DNA from: an uncultured Planctomycetaceae bacterium
GTDB lineage: Bacteria; Planctomycetota; Planctomycetia; Pirellulales; JACPPG01
Direction: 5' to 3'
Length of the DNA stretch: 6,537 bases
NCBI GenBank assembly: GCA_945957305.1
Contig: CAMFLN010000181.1
Location: forward strand, 1-6,537
Program-made: the position numbers and the translations under genes
Notes under the pieces: generated by a model
Told to the model about the DNA's origin: nothing
Seen by the model: the letters and a program-made list of their open reading frames with translations, nothing else
Databases searched by the model: none
Shown here: positions 5,365-6,537 of the stretch, one piece after another
Position numbering within the stretch: the first letter of the stretch is position 1
Layout of the letters: each line of letters starts with the position of its first letter

Positions 5365-5406
5365 CGACGTTCGTCATTCGTCGTGAGACATTCGACATTG
5401 TTGATT
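5365..5406. repeat. Degenerate period-7 repeat array (unit NNNCATT)
   Basis: Six consecutive 7-base units fill 5365-5406 in one phase. Three end in CATT (5372-5378, 5386-5392, 5393-5399), two more end in GTT or GATT (5365-5371, 5400-5406), and one is diverged (5379-5385). The array ends 11 bp before the ATG of the small gene at 5418, where its ribosome binding site would be. A second array of the same period and orientation lies just past that gene at 5816-5843. Confidence 0.55.
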
Positions 5407-5417
5407 TCGTGCCTACC

Positions 5418-5789
5418 ATGGCCAAGTGCGAAGAAGGCTATCTGTGCGATGTTTGCGGCGGTGACGTCGAAGAGATCACCGATAGCGACCTTTATCTGCG
5501 CTATGTCATCGGCATGATCGACCCCGAGACGCTGCATACGACGGCGGAGCGCCATATCCGCTGCAATCCGGCACTCGCGCAATTTATCGTCGACAGCGAG
5601 TTTGCCCCGGTCACAATCGAGGGCCCGTTTGCCAAACGATCACTTGATCCCGCCTACGTGCGCGAGCGCGAACGCCTGGTCACGCGCGGCTGGCAACGCT
5701 TGCGGGAACTGCGCGGCCAAGAGGGATTGCCCATCATCGATTACCCTCTGCCCGAGGTGCGGGCCCGCAACGCCGAACGCGCCCTGTGA
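5418..5789 (+). CDS. Small uncharacterised protein with CxxC and HxxC pairs
   Basis: I cannot assign a function. The 123-residue protein begins MAKCEEGYLCDVCGG. It has Cys at 4, 10 and 13, then His40, His46 and Cys49. The pair C10-x2-C13 together with H46-x2-C49 would make a complete four-ligand zinc site. The middle (DSDLYLRYVIGMIDPETLH, 22-40) looks structured. The C-terminal third (80-107) is a charged helix rich in Arg and Glu, followed by PLPEVRARN. There is no signal peptide or membrane segment, so it is probably cytoplasmic. I have an impression of similar short proteins conserved in planctomycetes but cannot confirm it. ATG at 5418 is preferred over the in-frame GTG at 5409. Neither has a Shine-Dalgarno site, and a period-7 repeat occupies that region. 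Intact reading frame, codon use like its neighbours and position 90 bp after dapB support a real gene. Confidence 0.85.
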   Translation: MAKCEEGYLCDVCGGDVEEITDSDLYLRYVIGMIDPETLHTTAERHIRCNPALAQFIVDSEFAPVTIEGPFAKRSLDPAYVRERERLVTRGWQRLRELRGQEGLPIIDYPLPEVRARNAERAL

Positions 5790-5790
5790 A

Positions 5791-5802
5791 GAGTGATCAC
5801 TC
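5791..5802. repeat. 12-bp perfect palindrome after the small gene
   Basis: GAGTGATCACTC is perfectly symmetric and begins one base after the stop codon of the small gene. It lies between two convergent genes, where a terminator would be expected. The RNA stem would have only four pairs and no T-run next to it, so it is a weak terminator candidate at best. Confidence 0.35.
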
Positions 5803-5815
5803 GATCAGCGTTTCT

Positions 5816-5843
5816 CATCATTTATCATTCTGCATTCTTCATT
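5816..5843. repeat. Period-7 repeat array, four units of NNNCATT
   Basis: Four consecutive 7-base units (5816-5822, 5823-5829, 5830-5836, 5837-5843) all end in CATT and differ only in their first three bases. The array sits between convergent genes. The last unit supplies the TGA stop codon (5839-5841) of the minus-strand creatininase-family gene. A related, more diverged array in the same orientation is at 5365-5406. Confidence 0.65.
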
Positions 5844-6537
5844 CCGTTCCCCCCACCGGCCGCTGTCCCCAGGGTAGCGGCATCGTCGGACGGCGACGGT
5901 GTCGGTCGCGGCGCCGGTCGATCGGGCGACCATGGAAATAATTGACGAAGCGGGCGAGTTGCTTGACCGCTTCTTCGTACGCTTCGCGTCCCTTATCCGC
6001 TGTTGCCAGCTTCGCTTCACCGAGCACGCCTGATTCCGAGTAGCTGCTCGTCCACGAGATCAAGGTGGCAGGCCCCGCGGCGAACAGGTCGACCCAATTG
6101 AACGGGCTGTTTTCCTCGTTAAAGCTGATCGTGCCGTTATCGACCAGGTCCTTGCGGACGTTGTCGCCATCGAGATACAAGTATAGAGAAGTCTCCAACT
6201 CGCACGCGTGCGCGCAGCCGCCGGGGAATTTGCTCTGTCGCCAGCGAGGCAGAAATTCCTTGTCGACCGTTAACAGGTTCCACCACGCGGCCAGCACGCA
6301 TTCCGCATCGGTTTCGAGGTTGGTTCGCCGCGCAACGAGGTCCAGATTCGGCATATTCGAGCCATGGCCGTTGAGCAGCACAATCTTCTTGAAACCGTGA
6401 TAGGCCAGCGACTTCGTGATATCGAGCACGTGATGCATGAAGTGCTCGAAGTCGTTGTTGATCGTGCCTGGGAAATCCATCACGTGCCCGGTGTAGCCAT
6501 AGGCCACCGTAGGCAGAACCAACACTTTGTCCGGCAC
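5839..6537 (-). CDS. Creatininase-family amidohydrolase, 5' end outside window
   Basis: The visible 232 codons are the C-terminal part of a creatininase-type metal-dependent amidohydrolase. These proteins hydrolyse small cyclic or linear amides, and the substrate cannot be told from sequence. Family blocks counted from the window edge are the FPGTINN region (22-28), the strand and turn VLLNGHGSN (53-61), and CAHACELETSLY (108-119), the HAxExETS segment that carries conserved metal or active-site His and Glu residues. The TSSYSESGVLGE stretch (163-174) follows, then a helix near the end (182-201). The gene continues beyond 6537. By family length roughly 30-50 residues are missing, including the N-terminal Glu, His and Asp metal ligands. 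The first visible codon is GTG but is not the start. The last 30 residues form an unusual Arg- and Pro-rich tail, and the stop lies inside a period-7 repeat array. It converges with the small zinc-site gene. Confidence 0.9.
   Translation of the reverse strand: MPDKVLVLPTVAYGYTGHVMDFPGTINNDFEHFMHHVLDITKSLAYHGFKKIVLLNGHGSNMPNLDLVARRTNLETDAECVLAAWWNLLTVDKEFLPRWRQSKFPGGCAHACELETSLYLYLDGDNVRKDLVDNGTISFNEENSPFNWVDLFAAGPATLISWTSSYSESGVLGEAKLATADKGREAYEEAVKQLARFVNYFHGRPIDRRRDRHRRRPTMPLPWGQRPVGGTE

Noticed and set aside
4497..5582. Long minus-strand open frame of 361 codons opposite dapB
   Set aside because: It is the antisense shadow of dapB and the start of the small gene. dapB has all its catalytic motifs on the plus strand and this frame has none.
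5839..6537. Naming the creatininase-family gene as creatininase proper or as mycofactocin MftE
   Set aside because: The N-terminal metal ligands lie outside the window and no mycofactocin genes are next to it, so only the family can be called.

Overview
The window looks like a chromosomal segment of a planctomycete, most likely of the Pirellulales type. I infer this from the style of the Rrf2 and LspA proteins, the DksA/TraR-like gene beside lspA, a small CxxC/HxxC protein of a kind I associate with that group, a tRNA gene without an encoded CCA end, and the long intergenic spacers. The assignment rests on recognition, not on a database search. All but one of the protein genes are housekeeping. 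I see no integrase, transposase, CRISPR array or defence cassette.

Layout, left to right. (1) A minus-strand tRNA-Ala(CGC) at 91-163 has a near-consensus promoter (TTGACA, 17 bp, TAGAAT). (2) A spacer of about 250 bp follows, whose right half is a cluster of inverted repeats. (3) A minus-strand Rrf2-family regulator at 493-959 is broken by a frameshift at about 825-828, inside its helix-turn-helix. A symmetric palindrome upstream could be its operator. (4) lspA (signal peptidase II), minus strand, 1245-1808. (5) A 394-bp GC-rich spacer without a gene, containing a terminator-like hairpin, a GC hairpin and a 15-bp tandem repeat. (6) A DksA/TraR-type zinc-finger gene, minus strand, 2203-2574, with a strong promoter and a hairpin at the start of its leader. 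(7) A divergent intergenic region of about 370 bp. (8) A plus-strand run of thrC (3033-4436), dapB (4530-5327) and a small unknown zinc-site protein (5418-5789), with gaps of about 90 bp and no T-tailed terminator between them. (9) A convergent minus-strand creatininase-family gene (5839-6537) that runs off the right edge.

How the genes relate. thrC and dapB are both branches of the aspartate family: ThrC finishes threonine, and DapB acts on the lysine/diaminopimelate branch that also feeds peptidoglycan. LspA matures lipoproteins in the cytoplasmic membrane. The DksA/TraR-like protein is a likely RNA polymerase secondary-channel regulator.

The least expected features are the frameshifted Rrf2 gene, two short period-7 repeat arrays (unit ending CATT) that closely bracket the small zinc-site gene, the inverted-repeat cluster after the Rrf2 gene, and the long structured spacer between the dksA-like gene and lspA. 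I do not see convincing evidence for a complete new biological system.
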